Assembly: GCF_009857835.1 (NCBI RefSeq)
Contig: NZ_WWCL01000005.1
Coordinates: 62,001 to 126,000, forward strand
Origin: Duganella fentianensis
GTDB lineage: Bacteria; Pseudomonadota; Gammaproteobacteria; Burkholderiales; Burkholderiaceae_D
Direction: 5' to 3'
Length of the DNA stretch: 64,000 nt
In this document: positions 32,471-41,503 of the stretch, piece by piece
How the letters are laid out: each line of letters begins with the position of its first letter
How positions within the stretch are numbered: position 1 is the stretch's first letter
The notes under the pieces: model-generated
Told to the model about the DNA's origin: nothing
The model's input: the letters and a program-made list of their open reading frames with translations, nothing else
The model's database searches: none
Position numbers and translations under genes: made by a program

Positions 32471-35400
32471 CTAGCTGGTCAGCTGTTTGATGGCGCCCTT
32501 GATCTGGGCCACGCGCGTGGCCAGATCCGGCATGGCCGCAGTGATTTTCAGCTTGTCCTGTCCGTTCAGTTTGATCTGGCGGTTTTTCTGTATCAGTTCA
32601 ATGATGCGCATCGGATCGATGGGCGGCTTGGCCATGAACTGCAGATTGGCCGCTTCGGTGTGGGCATCGATCTTGATGATGCCGACAGTCTTGGCAGCGA
32701 TGCGCAGACGGTGAGTTTCGATCAGGGCCTTGACGGCATCGGGCAGTTTGCCGAAGCGGTCGATCAGTTCTTCCTGCATGTCGTCGATTTTGTCTTGGGC
32801 ATTGCAGTTGGCCATACGCTTGTAGATGGACAGGCGTTCGTGCACGTCGCCGCAGAAGTCTGCGGGTAGCAGGGCAGGCACGTGCAGATTGATTTCGGTG
32901 GTGGTGGAAAGCGGGGCCGCCAGATCCGGTTCCTTGCCCGCCTTGAGCGCGCGCACGGCTTCGTTGAGCATGTCCGAATACAGCTGGAAGCCCACTTCCG
33001 TCATTTCGCCGGACTGGTTATCGCCGAGCACTTCGCCAGCGCCACGGATTTCCAGATCGTGCATGGCCAGATAGAAGCCGCTACCCAGTTCTTCCATCTG
33101 CTGGATGGCGTCAAGGCGGCGCTGCGACTGTTTGCTCAGTGCGCCCACATCGTTCACCAGCAGATAGGCATAGGCCTGATGGTGCGAACGGCCTACGCGT
33201 CCGCGCAACTGGTGCAGCTGCGCCAGACCGAATTTGTCGGCGCGGTGCATGATGATGGTGTTGGCGGTGGGGACGTCGATACCGGTTTCGATAATCGTAG
33301 TACACAGCAGGATGTTGTAGCGCTGTGCCACGAAGTCGCGCATGACTTTTTCCAGATCGCGTTCATGCATCTGGCCGTGCGCCACGGCGATGCGCGCCTC
33401 GGGCAGCAGTTCGGTCAGCATGGCCAGACGGTTCTGGATGGTCTCGACTTCATTGTGCAGGAAGTACACCTGACCGCCGCGCTTGAGTTCACGCAGGCAG
33501 GCTTCACGGATGATCGATTCGCCTTCGCTGCGTACAAAGGTCTTGATGGCGAGGCGCTTCTGCGGTGCAGTAGCGATCACGGAGAAGTCGCGCAGGCCTT
33601 CCAGCGCCATGCCCAGCGTACGCGGTATCGGCGTCGCCGTCAGCGTCAGCACGTCCACTTCGGCGCGCAGCGACTTCAGGGCCTCCTTCTGGCGCACACC
33701 GAAACGGTGTTCTTCGTCGATGATCACCAGACCGAGGCGGGTAAATTTTACGTCGTCCGACAGCAGCTTGTGGGTGCCGATGACGATATCGAGCGTGCCG
33801 TCGGCCATGCCCTTGATGGCCTGACTGATCTCCTTGCCGGTGCGGAAGCGCGACATCTCGGCGATCTTCACGGGCCAGTCGGCAAAGCGGTCGGCAAAGG
33901 TCTGGGCATGCTGCTCGGCCAGCAGCGTGGTCGGTGCAAGGATGGCCACCTGTTTGCCACCCATTACAGCAATGAAGGCAGCGCGCAGTGCCACTTCCGT
34001 TTTGCCGAAGCCTACGTCACCGCAGACCAGGCGGTCCATCGGTTTGCCGGAAGTCATATCGCGCATCACATTGTTGATGGCTTCCTGCTGGTCCGGCGTT
34101 TCATCGAAGCCGAAGCTGTCGGCGAAGCGTTCGTAATCATGCGCCGAGTATTCGAAGGCATGGCCCTGACGCAGCGCGCGGCGGGCATACAGATTAAGCA
34201 GTTCGGCCGCCGTATCGCGTACCTGTTCGGCCGCTTTGCGCTTGGCTTTTTCCCACTGGCCGGAACCGAGCGAGTGCAGCGGTGCGTCGTCCGGCGAGGC
34301 GCCCGAATAGCGCGAAATCACGTGCAGCTGGGAGACCGGCACATACAGCTTGGTGTCCTTGGCATATTCCAGATGCAGGAACTCGGTTTCGCCTTCGCCC
34401 AGATCCATGCTGGTCAGGCCCATGTAGCGGCCGATGCCATGGTTGATGTGCACTACCGGATCGCCGATCTTCAGTTCCGACAGATCGCGCACCATGGATT
34501 CCACCTGCGTGACGCCTTCCTGCTTCTTCTTGCCCACGCGGCGACCGGAGCCGGCATACAGTTCCGTCTCGGTGATGAAGATCAGGTGCTCGTCCGGGGT
34601 GGACAGCTCGAAGCCCGCGTGCAGCGGTGCTACGCCCAGCATCAGTTTGGCGCTGGAAGTGATGAAGCCTTCGTAGCCCTCGGCTGGCGTCAGCGTCAGA
34701 TCGTATTCGTTGAAGTACTGCTGCAGCGTTTCGCGCCGTCCGTTGGACTCGGCGCAAATCATCACGCGGCGGCCAGCCTGCAGCAGATAGGCGCGCAGAT
34801 TGGTGAGCGGATCGTCGCTGTGGCGGTTGACGGCGATATTCGGCACGGGCGCCGACAGTTCGGAGGCGCCCGCATCGGCCTCGCGGCTGATGACGAGGCG
34901 GCCATACGGCTTGGCCAGCACGAAGAACTGTTCGTCCGACAGGAATAGCGATTCCGGTGGCAGGATAGGGCGTTCGCGGTCGGCTTTCAGGAAGCGGTAG
35001 CGCGAACTGGTATCGGTCCAGAAGCGCAGAATGGCGGCATTGATATCGCCCACCAGTGCCAGCGTCGCGCCTTGCGGCAGATAGTCGAACAGGGTGGCAG
35101 TCTGCTCGAAGAACAGCGGCAGATAGTATTCGATACCGGCCGATGCGATACCCGAACTGATGTCCTTGTACACCACCGAGCGCGAAGGATCGCCTTCGAA
35201 CTGCTCGCGCCAGCGGCTGCGGAAGGTGGTGCGGGCCGCTTCGTCCATGGGGAATTCGCGCCCCGGCAGCAGCCGTACTTCCTGCACCGGATACAGCGAA
35301 CGCTGGGTGTCGGCATCGAAGGTGCGTATGGTTTCTATGGTGTCGCCGAACAGGTCCAGCCGGTAGGGCAGGGCCGAACCCATGGGGAACAGGTCGATCA

Positions 35401-35914
35401 GACCGCCGCGCACCGAGTACTCGCCGGGCGACATCACCTGCGTCACGTGGGCGTAACCGGCCAGCGTGAGCTGGGTCTTCAGGCGCGCTTCGTCCAGCGA
35501 TTCGCCTTTCTTGAAGAAGAAGGTGTAGGCCGCGAGGAAGGACGGCGGCGCCATGCGCACCAGCGCCGTGGTGACCGGCACCAGCATCACATCGCACTGG
35601 CCGCTGGAGATTTCATGCAGCGTGGCCAGACGTTCGGACACCAGATCCTGATGGGGCGAGAAGGCGTCGTAAGGCAGGGTCTCCCAGTCCGGCAGCAAAT
35701 GGCAGCGCAGCTGGTCGCCGCCGAACCACGGAATTTCCGCCAGCAGGCGCTGGCCGTCGCTGGCGCTGGCCACGATCACGGCCAGCATCTGGCCTTGGGC
35801 TTTGAGTGCTAGCGCAGTTTGCGCCAGTGCGTAGGCGTCCGACGAGCCATGCAGTGCAGGCAGGGCGTAACGGTTGCCGGGTTTGGGGATGGAATTTTTT
35901 AAGACCAGAGACAC
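32471..35914 (-). CDS. mfd: Transcription-repair coupling factor Mfd
   Basis: A 1147-aa DNA translocase that frees RNA polymerase stalled at lesions and recruits UvrA. In order it has a UvrB-like N-terminal region, the CarD-like RNA polymerase-interacting domain (GDPVVHINHGIGRYMGLT), the RecG-like helicase with Walker A GDVGFGKTEVALRA and DEEH box VIIDEEHRFGV, and the TRCF C-terminal domain. Length matches the family (E. coli 1148 aa). A -10 box lies at 35968-35973. Confidence 0.95.
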   Translation of the reverse strand: MSLVLKNSIPKPGNRYALPALHGSSDAYALAQTALALKAQGQMLAVIVASASDGQRLLAEIPWFGGDQLRCHLLPDWETLPYDAFSPHQDLVSERLATLHEISSGQCDVMLVPVTTALVRMAPPSFLAAYTFFFKKGESLDEARLKTQLTLAGYAHVTQVMSPGEYSVRGGLIDLFPMGSALPYRLDLFGDTIETIRTFDADTQRSLYPVQEVRLLPGREFPMDEAARTTFRSRWREQFEGDPSRSVVYKDISSGIASAGIEYYLPLFFEQTATLFDYLPQGATLALVGDINAAILRFWTDTSSRYRFLKADRERPILPPESLFLSDEQFFVLAKPYGRLVISREADAGASELSAPVPNIAVNRHSDDPLTNLRAYLLQAGRRVMICAESNGRRETLQQYFNEYDLTLTPAEGYEGFITSSAKLMLGVAPLHAGFELSTPDEHLIFITETELYAGSGRRVGKKKQEGVTQVESMVRDLSELKIGDPVVHINHGIGRYMGLTSMDLGEGETEFLHLEYAKDTKLYVPVSQLHVISRYSGASPDDAPLHSLGSGQWEKAKRKAAEQVRDTAAELLNLYARRALRQGHAFEYSAHDYERFADSFGFDETPDQQEAINNVMRDMTSGKPMDRLVCGDVGFGKTEVALRAAFIAVMGGKQVAILAPTTLLAEQHAQTFADRFADWPVKIAEMSRFRTGKEISQAIKGMADGTLDIVIGTHKLLSDDVKFTRLGLVIIDEEHRFGVRQKEALKSLRAEVDVLTLTATPIPRTLGMALEGLRDFSVIATAPQKRLAIKTFVRSEGESIIREACLRELKRGGQVYFLHNEVETIQNRLAMLTELLPEARIAVAHGQMHERDLEKVMRDFVAQRYNILLCTTIIETGIDVPTANTIIMHRADKFGLAQLHQLRGRVGRSHHQAYAYLLVNDVGALSKQSQRRLDAIQQMEELGSGFYLAMHDLEIRGAGEVLGDNQSGEMTEVGFQLYSDMLNEAVRALKAGKEPDLAAPLSTTTEINLHVPALLPADFCGDVHERLSIYKRMANCNAQDKIDDMQEELIDRFGKLPDAVKALIETHRLRIAAKTVGIIKIDAHTEAANLQFMAKPPIDPMRIIELIQKNRQIKLNGQDKLKITAAMPDLATRVAQIKGAIKQLTS

Positions 35915-35967
35915 AACGCAGCTTCACTGTTAAGGCGCATCGCCAGAGTGGCGATGCCGCTGCCAGC

Positions 35968-35973
35968 ATTATA
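35968..35973 (-). promoter_or_regulatory. Candidate -10 box of mfd
   Basis: A perfect TATAAT on the minus strand, about 54 bases upstream of the mfd ATG, in the 79-base gap after the 5'-nucleotidase gene. The -35 would fall at the nucleotidase stop codon and is weak. Confidence 0.35.
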
Positions 35974-35993
35974 GACCAAGCCCCGCCAGCTGG

Positions 35994-36932
35994 TTATGGT
36001 GGGCTTGGCCGGTTGGCCACACCAAACGGTACATGCACCATAGGGATGTTGCCACCGGCCGACTTCAGGTGGCTTAACTGGTCGTCAAAGAAGATGTGCG
36101 GCTTGAGTATGCCCAGCACGCGGGCTTTCTCCATCCCGCCCAGGAAAAAGGTTTCATTGGCCGAGACACCCCAGCTTTTCAGCGTCGTTACCACACGTTC
36201 GTGGGCGGGCGCGCTGCGTGCCGTGATGATGGCGATGCGCAGGATCTTGCGGTAGGACGGATCGCGCTGCTGGGCTTGCTCTTCCAGACGCTGCATGTGC
36301 GACAGTTTCTGGAACAGAGCGGCCAGCGGGCCCGGCTGGTGCGGCACAGCGACCCGTTCGCGCTCGTGGGCATGGAACTCATCCACATTGTTATTGCGCT
36401 TGAATACGGTTTCGGATTCGTCGTCGGCAATCACACCGTCAAAGTCAAAGGCCACGCGTAACTCGTTGTCGCTGTCATCGTCTTCGATGCGTGATGGCAG
36501 CACCAGCCCGGCCGGGAAGTTGGCCGCCAGCGCATTGCGCACATCTTCCTCGTGCGCCGTGAGAAATAGCGAGGTATTGAAGGCGGGCAGATAGGTGTAG
36601 GGGGAATTGCCGGTCACAAAACAGGCGCGCGAAATGTCCAGCCCGTAATGGGCGATGGAATTCATCACGCGCAGGCCGGTTTCCGGCGAATTGCGCGAAA
36701 GCAGCACCACTTCGACCGGCGCTTCGCCGGCGAAATGCTGGTTAATACTGAGGAAGCGGCGGATGAAAGGAAAGGCGACGCCCTTGTCCAGTACCACGTC
36801 GTGCTGGGCTTCTTGATACTTTCGGTAACTTTCTTCACCTTCTTCCAGAAAAATTTTATGCGACGCGCTGAGGTCGAACAGGGCGCTGGAAGCGATTCCG
36901 ATGACAAGCTTGTTTTCGATGGGATAGGCCAT
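35994..36932 (-). CDS. 5'-nucleotidase (cytosolic cN-I/PF06189 type)
   Basis: A 312-aa protein of the 5'-nucleotidase family related to mammalian cytosolic nucleotidase I. Motifs include VIGIASSALFDLSASH at the N-terminus, VVLLSRNSPETGLRV, the HAD-like RVAFDFDGVIADDESE and the late HIFFDDQLSHL. Members dephosphorylate AMP and other nucleoside monophosphates in the cytoplasm. It is the upstream neighbour of mfd on the same strand, but separated by a -10 box. The physiological role in bacteria is not well defined. Confidence 0.85.
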   Translation of the reverse strand: MAYPIENKLVIGIASSALFDLSASHKIFLEEGEESYRKYQEAQHDVVLDKGVAFPFIRRFLSINQHFAGEAPVEVVLLSRNSPETGLRVMNSIAHYGLDISRACFVTGNSPYTYLPAFNTSLFLTAHEEDVRNALAANFPAGLVLPSRIEDDDSDNELRVAFDFDGVIADDESETVFKRNNNVDEFHAHERERVAVPHQPGPLAALFQKLSHMQRLEEQAQQRDPSYRKILRIAIITARSAPAHERVVTTLKSWGVSANETFFLGGMEKARVLGILKPHIFFDDQLSHLKSAGGNIPMVHVPFGVANRPSPP

Positions 36933-37144
36933 GGTACAGAGGGCAGATGGTAATGCTTGCTACTTTACCGCATAGTCAAGTGGCGTGGCGATTTTGTGGA
37001 TTGGTATGAAACTGGTAGTTAAAACAAAATAATTTTCATTGTCAGGATGGTTATTTCTATTGTTTTGAGGATATAATTCTTCCCATGCAGTCAGGTTTTA
37101 CCCGTTTTGCTTACTTTTCCATCAACATATACCAATTACATACC
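36933..37144 (+). promoter_or_regulatory. AT-rich upstream region of the PEP-CTERM gene
   Basis: The 212 bases between the nucleotidase and the PEP-CTERM gene are clearly AT-rich. A run of A/T at about 37019-37040 resembles an UP element, and a perfect TATAAT lies at 37072-37077. Transcription from it would leave a leader of about 60 bases. The -35 is not well matched. Confidence 0.4.
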
Positions 37145-38128
37145 ATGAACACTTCAAATCTGATCAAACGTGTTTTGCCCCTGGTGTTGAGCATTGCAGC
37201 AATCGGTACGGCCCAGGCCGCTGTACCTAGTTTTAACCTCGGTGCAGCCAGTAACTACAGTGCTTACATTTACGGCAACGTCAGCAAAGTGACGGACATC
37301 GAAGGCCGTCTGGCCGTCGGTGGCGACTTCACCGCGTCGGGCACTTCCATCGGCTATCGTGCTCCGTACGGCAGCACCGGCCCAAGTCTGGTGGTAGGCG
37401 GCAACGTCAGCCTGACCGGCGGCGACATCTATGCGCCACCTAAAACCAACGTGGATACCACGGTAGGTTACGGTCCTATCACCAGCTACAACAAAACCCT
37501 CAACGGCAAAGGCGTGTATGGCGGTAGCAATACCTCCTCGAAATATCACGATCTGACCAAGACGGACATCAGCAAGGTAACGGACTTCGCTGCCACCAAG
37601 ACCAGCCTGACGGCGCTGTCCAATACCCTGAGCAAACAGGCCAGCAACGGCACCGCAGTCAACTTCGTCAACGGCGGCATCTCGCTGGTTGGTAATGGCA
37701 AGTCGGGCGTGGAAGTGTTCAACCTGAACACCAACAACCTGACCAATCTGAATCTGAGCAATGTAGCGAAAGACGCTATCGTGCTGATCAACGTTACCGG
37801 CACGGGTACGGTAACTTTCGGCGGCGGTCAGGATGGTCAGCTGGAAGCCCTGCGTAACAACGTGCTGTTCAATCTGAACGGCGCGACCGGCGTGCAGATT
37901 TCGACCTTCACCTGGGGTTCGATTCTGGCCAACAACGCAAATCTGACGGGCACGGGCCACCTGGAAGGCAGCATCGTTGCCAAGTCGATCAGCTCGGCAG
38001 TGGAAGTGGGCTGGGAGCCGTTCAAGGGCTATGTGGCCGCACCGGTACCTGAGCCAGAAACTTATGCAATGATGCTGGCCGGGCTGGCACTGGTGGGTGG
38101 CATCGCCCGCCGCCGTCGCAAACAGTAA
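37145..38128 (+). CDS. PEP-CTERM surface protein, choice-of-anchor A type
   Basis: A 327-aa exported protein. The signal peptide (LIKRVLPLVLSIAAIGTAQA) is followed by a Ser/Thr/Gly/Asn-rich choice-of-anchor A domain (FNLGAASNYSAYIYGNVSK ... GDFTASGTSIGYR). The tail is a PEP-CTERM signal: VPEPETYAMML, a hydrophobic helix and RRRRKQ. PEP-CTERM proteins are sorted by exosortase EpsH/XrtA-type systems and often go to biofilm matrix. No exosortase gene is in the window. The ATG at 37145 fits the promoter. The gene has few charged residues and no cysteine in the mature domain, unlike cytoplasmic neighbours. Confidence 0.9.
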   Translation: MNTSNLIKRVLPLVLSIAAIGTAQAAVPSFNLGAASNYSAYIYGNVSKVTDIEGRLAVGGDFTASGTSIGYRAPYGSTGPSLVVGGNVSLTGGDIYAPPKTNVDTTVGYGPITSYNKTLNGKGVYGGSNTSSKYHDLTKTDISKVTDFAATKTSLTALSNTLSKQASNGTAVNFVNGGISLVGNGKSGVEVFNLNTNNLTNLNLSNVAKDAIVLINVTGTGTVTFGGGQDGQLEALRNNVLFNLNGATGVQISTFTWGSILANNANLTGTGHLEGSIVAKSISSAVEVGWEPFKGYVAAPVPEPETYAMMLAGLALVGGIARRRRKQ

Positions 38129-38162
38129 GCCGGCTGGTAGTGGGCTGACTAGTAACTGTTAC

Positions 38163-38190
38163 AAAAATAGCTGCTCCGGCAGCTATTTTT
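38163..38190 (+). terminator. Intrinsic terminator after the PEP-CTERM gene
   Basis: A perfect 12-bp stem (AAAAATAGCTGC / GCAGCTATTTTT) with a TCCG loop and T run, 34 bases after the stop codon. The A run on the left makes it potentially bidirectional. Confidence 0.9.
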
Positions 38191-38266
38191 GTTTGTCCAG
38201 AACACTTCCAGTTGCCACTGCAGATGCCCTGAGTTACATTGAAATATCATCAGGACGGGAGCCGTC

Positions 38267-39400
38267 GTGCTTAGCTTCGAGACGTTGTTACTGGTTCAGG
38301 TTTGCACCACTGTGCTGACAACGGCACTTCTGGTGGCATCGGCCTGTTACCGCGACAGTCCGCCCGAAATGCGCTGGTGGGCCACCGGTAATCTGGTGAT
38401 TTCTGCCGGACTGGCGCTGACCAATCTGGAAGGCGTGCCACCACTGCTGTGCGCACTGGTGGGCTACAGCCTGATCGCGCTGGGCATCGCTCTGGTGCTG
38501 CGCGGTGTGCGCGTGCACTGTGGCGACACTTTGGCCACCGGCCAGATCGTGCTGATTACCCTGATCGCTATGCTGGTCAGCGGCTATTTCACTCTGATCG
38601 AACCTAGCGTACGTGGCCGCATTGCCTTTAGCGGCTTCTATTTCGGCGTACTGAACTGGATGTGCGGTTATGCCGCGGGGCGCTATTCGAGCGAGCGCGG
38701 CGTGCCTATCGCCGTGACGGGTTTTGGCTTGCTGGGCACCGCGCTGGTGGTGCGCGGCATGCACCTGCTGATGCAGGAAGGGCCGGTCGATCTATCCAGT
38801 TCGACGGTGCTGGGCATTACCATGCTGACGGTGCCGCTGGGTCAGGTCTGCACCAGCTTCGGTCTGATCCTGATGGTGATGTGGCGTTATGCCGAGCGTT
38901 TGCGCCAGCTGTCCAGCATCGATGCCTTGACGGGCGCACTGAATCGTGCCGGGCTGGAAGATCAGGGCGGGCGGCTGGCCTTGCGTCTGCAGCGGGCGCG
39001 GCGCGATCTAGCTGTACTGATGATCGATGTCGACCACTTTAAACAGATTAACGACAGCTTCGGCCATGCGGCCGGCGATGAAGTGCTGCGCTGCCTGACC
39101 CGTTTGCTGCGGCAGGAATTGCGGCCGATGGATGTGCTGGCCCGCATCGGCGGCGAGGAATTCGTGCTGGTGCTGGACGGTGTCGATCCCGCTGCTGCGC
39201 TACGGCTGGCCGAACGCCTGCGCGCCCGCATTGCGGATGAAGCGGTGCAATGCGAAGGTGCGTCCGTGGCTTATACAGTCAGCATAGGCGTCGTGGCATC
39301 GGCGGCAGCGGGCTACGAGCTGCCCGCGCTGATGGCGGCCGGTGATCGCGCCATGTATGAAGCCAAGCGCCGCGGCCGCAATCAGGTCTGTTCGGCCTGA
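38267..39400 (+). CDS. Membrane diguanylate cyclase (7 TM, GGEEF)
   Basis: A 377-aa enzyme that makes c-di-GMP. The first 200 residues hold about seven hydrophobic helices (LLLVQVCTTVLTTALLVAS to LGQVCTSFGLILMVMWRY). The GGDEF domain has an active GGEEF at 295-299 and an allosteric I-site RPMD at 286-289, five residues before it, so product inhibition is expected. The start is a GTG preceded by CGGGAG. The membrane part is not a named sensor domain I can identify. It is convergent with the lipase foldase gene and has no operon partner. Confidence 0.9.
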   Translation: MLSFETLLLVQVCTTVLTTALLVASACYRDSPPEMRWWATGNLVISAGLALTNLEGVPPLLCALVGYSLIALGIALVLRGVRVHCGDTLATGQIVLITLIAMLVSGYFTLIEPSVRGRIAFSGFYFGVLNWMCGYAAGRYSSERGVPIAVTGFGLLGTALVVRGMHLLMQEGPVDLSSSTVLGITMLTVPLGQVCTSFGLILMVMWRYAERLRQLSSIDALTGALNRAGLEDQGGRLALRLQRARRDLAVLMIDVDHFKQINDSFGHAAGDEVLRCLTRLLRQELRPMDVLARIGGEEFVLVLDGVDPAAALRLAERLRARIADEAVQCEGASVAYTVSIGVVASAAAGYELPALMAAGDRAMYEAKRRGRNQVCSA

Positions 39401-39441
39401 GGCGCAAGTGGCCGGGGACGGATGCTGCGCTGGCGGGCGGC

Positions 39442-40386
39442 CTATTGTTCGTAAGCGCCCAGCCTGAGCTGCTCGGCCGCACTGAAACTGGCATCGCGCA
39501 ATTGCTGCAAGGCGTCGGCACTACTGCCTGCGCGTTCCTGCAGCGCGCGGCGGCGTGCCTGATAGCTGCTGATGCGGCGCTGCCATTCGGCTTCCTCCTT
39601 ATCCAGCTCGGCCAGCCGGTCGGCCGCAGCCGGCGTAAATGTGCTGGCCCGCAGGCGATAGATTTCGTTTTCGTCGGTGCCGCGCTGGCGTGCCAGTGCC
39701 ACGGCCTGCTCCAGTGCCAGAACGCGGCCGGGGGCTGCCCGTTCGTTGCGCTGCTCCGGCGTGAGCGCCGCATCAAGCGCCAGCCAGCGCTGCTGTTTCT
39801 CTGCTTCGCTCAGTTGGCGGTCGCTGCTGATCGCCATGCGGGCGATGGCATCTTCATCGTAGGCATCGCTGGCGCCGAACAGGGCCGTGCTTTCTGCCGG
39901 ACTGAAATAGGCTGCACGGGTCTGGCGCAAGGCTTGCAGCCGCAGGCGCGCTGCCTTTACGGGGTCGCTGGCGCGGGGCTGGCTGGCGGCCAGCTGCGCT
40001 TCCACGCCGGCCAAGGCCTGCTTGTAGTCCATGTAGATATCGAGCAGTCGCTGGGCTTCCTGCACCGCCTTGCCGTGCAGGCGGCGTTCCAGTTCATGGC
40101 GGATTTCGCCGCGAATGGCGGCCAGCGGCTTTTCGCCCAGCGCGGCCAGATAGTAGTCGAACAGGTAGACCAGTTCGGGCGTCAGCACCAGCTGGTCCGC
40201 CCCCAGCTGGGTCAGCTGGCCGTCGGGCCGGGTACCCAGCATGGAGGGAACAAAGGCGAAGTAGTCGGGCGCCGCGGCGGGGGCGCGAGGCGCTGGCGCC
40301 GCAGGCTGGCGCCAGCCGGCGTAGATGGCCGAGCCGATCAGCGCCACCAGCACCAGCAGCCCGGGCTTGCTTGCCTTCGGTGTCAT
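39442..40386 (-). CDS. lifO: Lipase-specific foldase (lipase chaperone) LifO
   Basis: A 314-aa inner-membrane anchored periplasmic chaperone: N-terminal helix (GLLVLVALIGSAIYAG), an Ala/Pro-rich linker (about 27-40), then the helical domain that wraps around the lipase. The conserved foldase motif is seen as LFDYYLAALGE at 75-85, but the arginine usually three residues before FDY is Val73. It lies directly downstream of the lipase gene, in the usual order lip-lif. The ATG at 40386 is preceded by AAGGA; a TTG two codons upstream is less likely. Confidence 0.88.
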   Translation of the reverse strand: MTPKASKPGLLVLVALIGSAIYAGWRQPAAPAPRAPAAAPDYFAFVPSMLGTRPDGQLTQLGADQLVLTPELVYLFDYYLAALGEKPLAAIRGEIRHELERRLHGKAVQEAQRLLDIYMDYKQALAGVEAQLAASQPRASDPVKAARLRLQALRQTRAAYFSPAESTALFGASDAYDEDAIARMAISSDRQLSEAEKQQRWLALDAALTPEQRNERAAPGRVLALEQAVALARQRGTDENEIYRLRASTFTPAAADRLAELDKEEAEWQRRISSYQARRRALQERAGSSADALQQLRDASFSAAEQLRLGAYEQ

Positions 40387-40395
40387 AGACAATCC

Positions 40396-41310
40396 TTACA
40401 GCCCCATGCCCTGCAGGCGGTTGGCCTGCTGGCGGAACAGGGTGACGGGATTGGTCTCGAACAGATTGCTGATGCCGACCATCTGGTTGACTTCGTCCAG
40501 ATGGTTGAGCGCATAGTCGTCGCGGATCACCCGGCCCAGATGGCTGGAACAGCTGCTGACCAGACCATCGTTCTTGGCGCCGTTGAAGGCCAGCGCCGTC
40601 AGGGCCAGCACGGGGTCGCTGACGTCGAGCAGATTGGTGTAGGGCCGGGCGCCGCTCCACGAGAAGTAGTACACGCCGTTGACCTGATAATCACCTTCGC
40701 CGCAGGCGCTGACGGGCACACCTTGCGGGTGGCGCTGGTTGAATGCCAGCGTGCCGGCCGTGCTGAGCGAAGTGGCGGCGGCGCGCGCATTCTGCGGCAG
40801 GGTGGGATTGCCGGACAGGAAGCTGATAAAGCCGGAGACGGCATTGGCTACGCCGTAGGTCACGTCGGGTACGGCGCCGATCAGCACATCGGCCACGCGC
40901 GAACCTTTATTGACGCCGCCGATGCTGGTGACGGATGCCACCAGATCGGGCCGCACCGAAGCCACGTAGCGCGAAGTCGGGCCACCATGACTATGGCCGA
41001 TCAGGTTGACCTTGCTGGCGCCGGTAGCGGCGAGGATCTGGCGCACTTGCGTGAGCAATTGTTCGCCCCGTACTTCGGTGCTGTTGGCGGCCGAAACCTG
41101 GGTAATGTAGACCTGTGCACCGCCGCTGCGCAGCGCCGAGGCGATGCCATAGAAGTAATCGACCGGGCCGATATTGTCGAAGCCGAACAGGCCGTGCACC
41201 AGTACGATGGGGTAGCGGGTCTGGGTGTAACCGGCGGCGCGGGCGGGACTGCTGATCAGGCTGCAGGCGAGCAGACAGAATGCCAGTAGCTGGCAGATGC
41301 GTTGTCTCAT
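40396..41310 (-). CDS. Secreted triacylglycerol lipase (family I)
   Basis: A 304-aa secreted lipase that depends on a foldase. The signal peptide is MRQRICQLLAFCLLACSLIS up to about ARA (residue 26). The mature start YTQTRYPIVLVHGLFGFDN is typical of Pseudomonas/Burkholderia lipases. The triad is Ser107 (GHSHGG), Asp248 (AKNDGLV) and His270 (ALNHLDEVNQ). Cys203 and Cys254 probably form the conserved disulfide. The ATG at 41310 follows GGAGAC. Export is expected by Sec, then type II secretion, whose genes are not in the window. It is divergent from a TetR gene. Confidence 0.92.
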   Translation of the reverse strand: MRQRICQLLAFCLLACSLISSPARAAGYTQTRYPIVLVHGLFGFDNIGPVDYFYGIASALRSGGAQVYITQVSAANSTEVRGEQLLTQVRQILAATGASKVNLIGHSHGGPTSRYVASVRPDLVASVTSIGGVNKGSRVADVLIGAVPDVTYGVANAVSGFISFLSGNPTLPQNARAAATSLSTAGTLAFNQRHPQGVPVSACGEGDYQVNGVYYFSWSGARPYTNLLDVSDPVLALTALAFNGAKNDGLVSSCSSHLGRVIRDDYALNHLDEVNQMVGISNLFETNPVTLFRQQANRLQGMGL

Positions 41311-41449
41311 GATGGTCTCCGTGGATTTTTTATGGTCCGGCGCGCTGCCGGTGAGGAAAATGTAGCACCAGCTCAATGACTGTGCAGACCGCAATCTAGG
41401 CCTGGGGAGCCAATCTGCATAGCTGCTGATGGCCGCATTAAGGCTGCGC

Positions 41450-41455
41450 TATAAT
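41450..41455 (+). promoter_or_regulatory. Candidate -10 box of the TetR gene
   Basis: A perfect TATAAT in the lipase/TetR gap. Transcription would start near 41462, so the ATG at 41429 cannot be the start on this transcript. The -35 region is poor. Confidence 0.35.
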
Positions 41456-41503
41456 CAACGCAAAAAAACCACAGCGCTTCGAGCGAGAGATAGCGAGACG
41501 ACT

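Noticed and set aside
32882..34948. 688-codon plus-strand frame opposite mfd
   Set aside because: It lies wholly within mfd and its translation is a composition artefact of the antisense strand.
34194..35597. 467-codon minus-strand frame within mfd in another reading frame
   Set aside because: It is an out-of-frame shadow rich in Arg and Gly; mfd itself is intact and conserved in the other frame.
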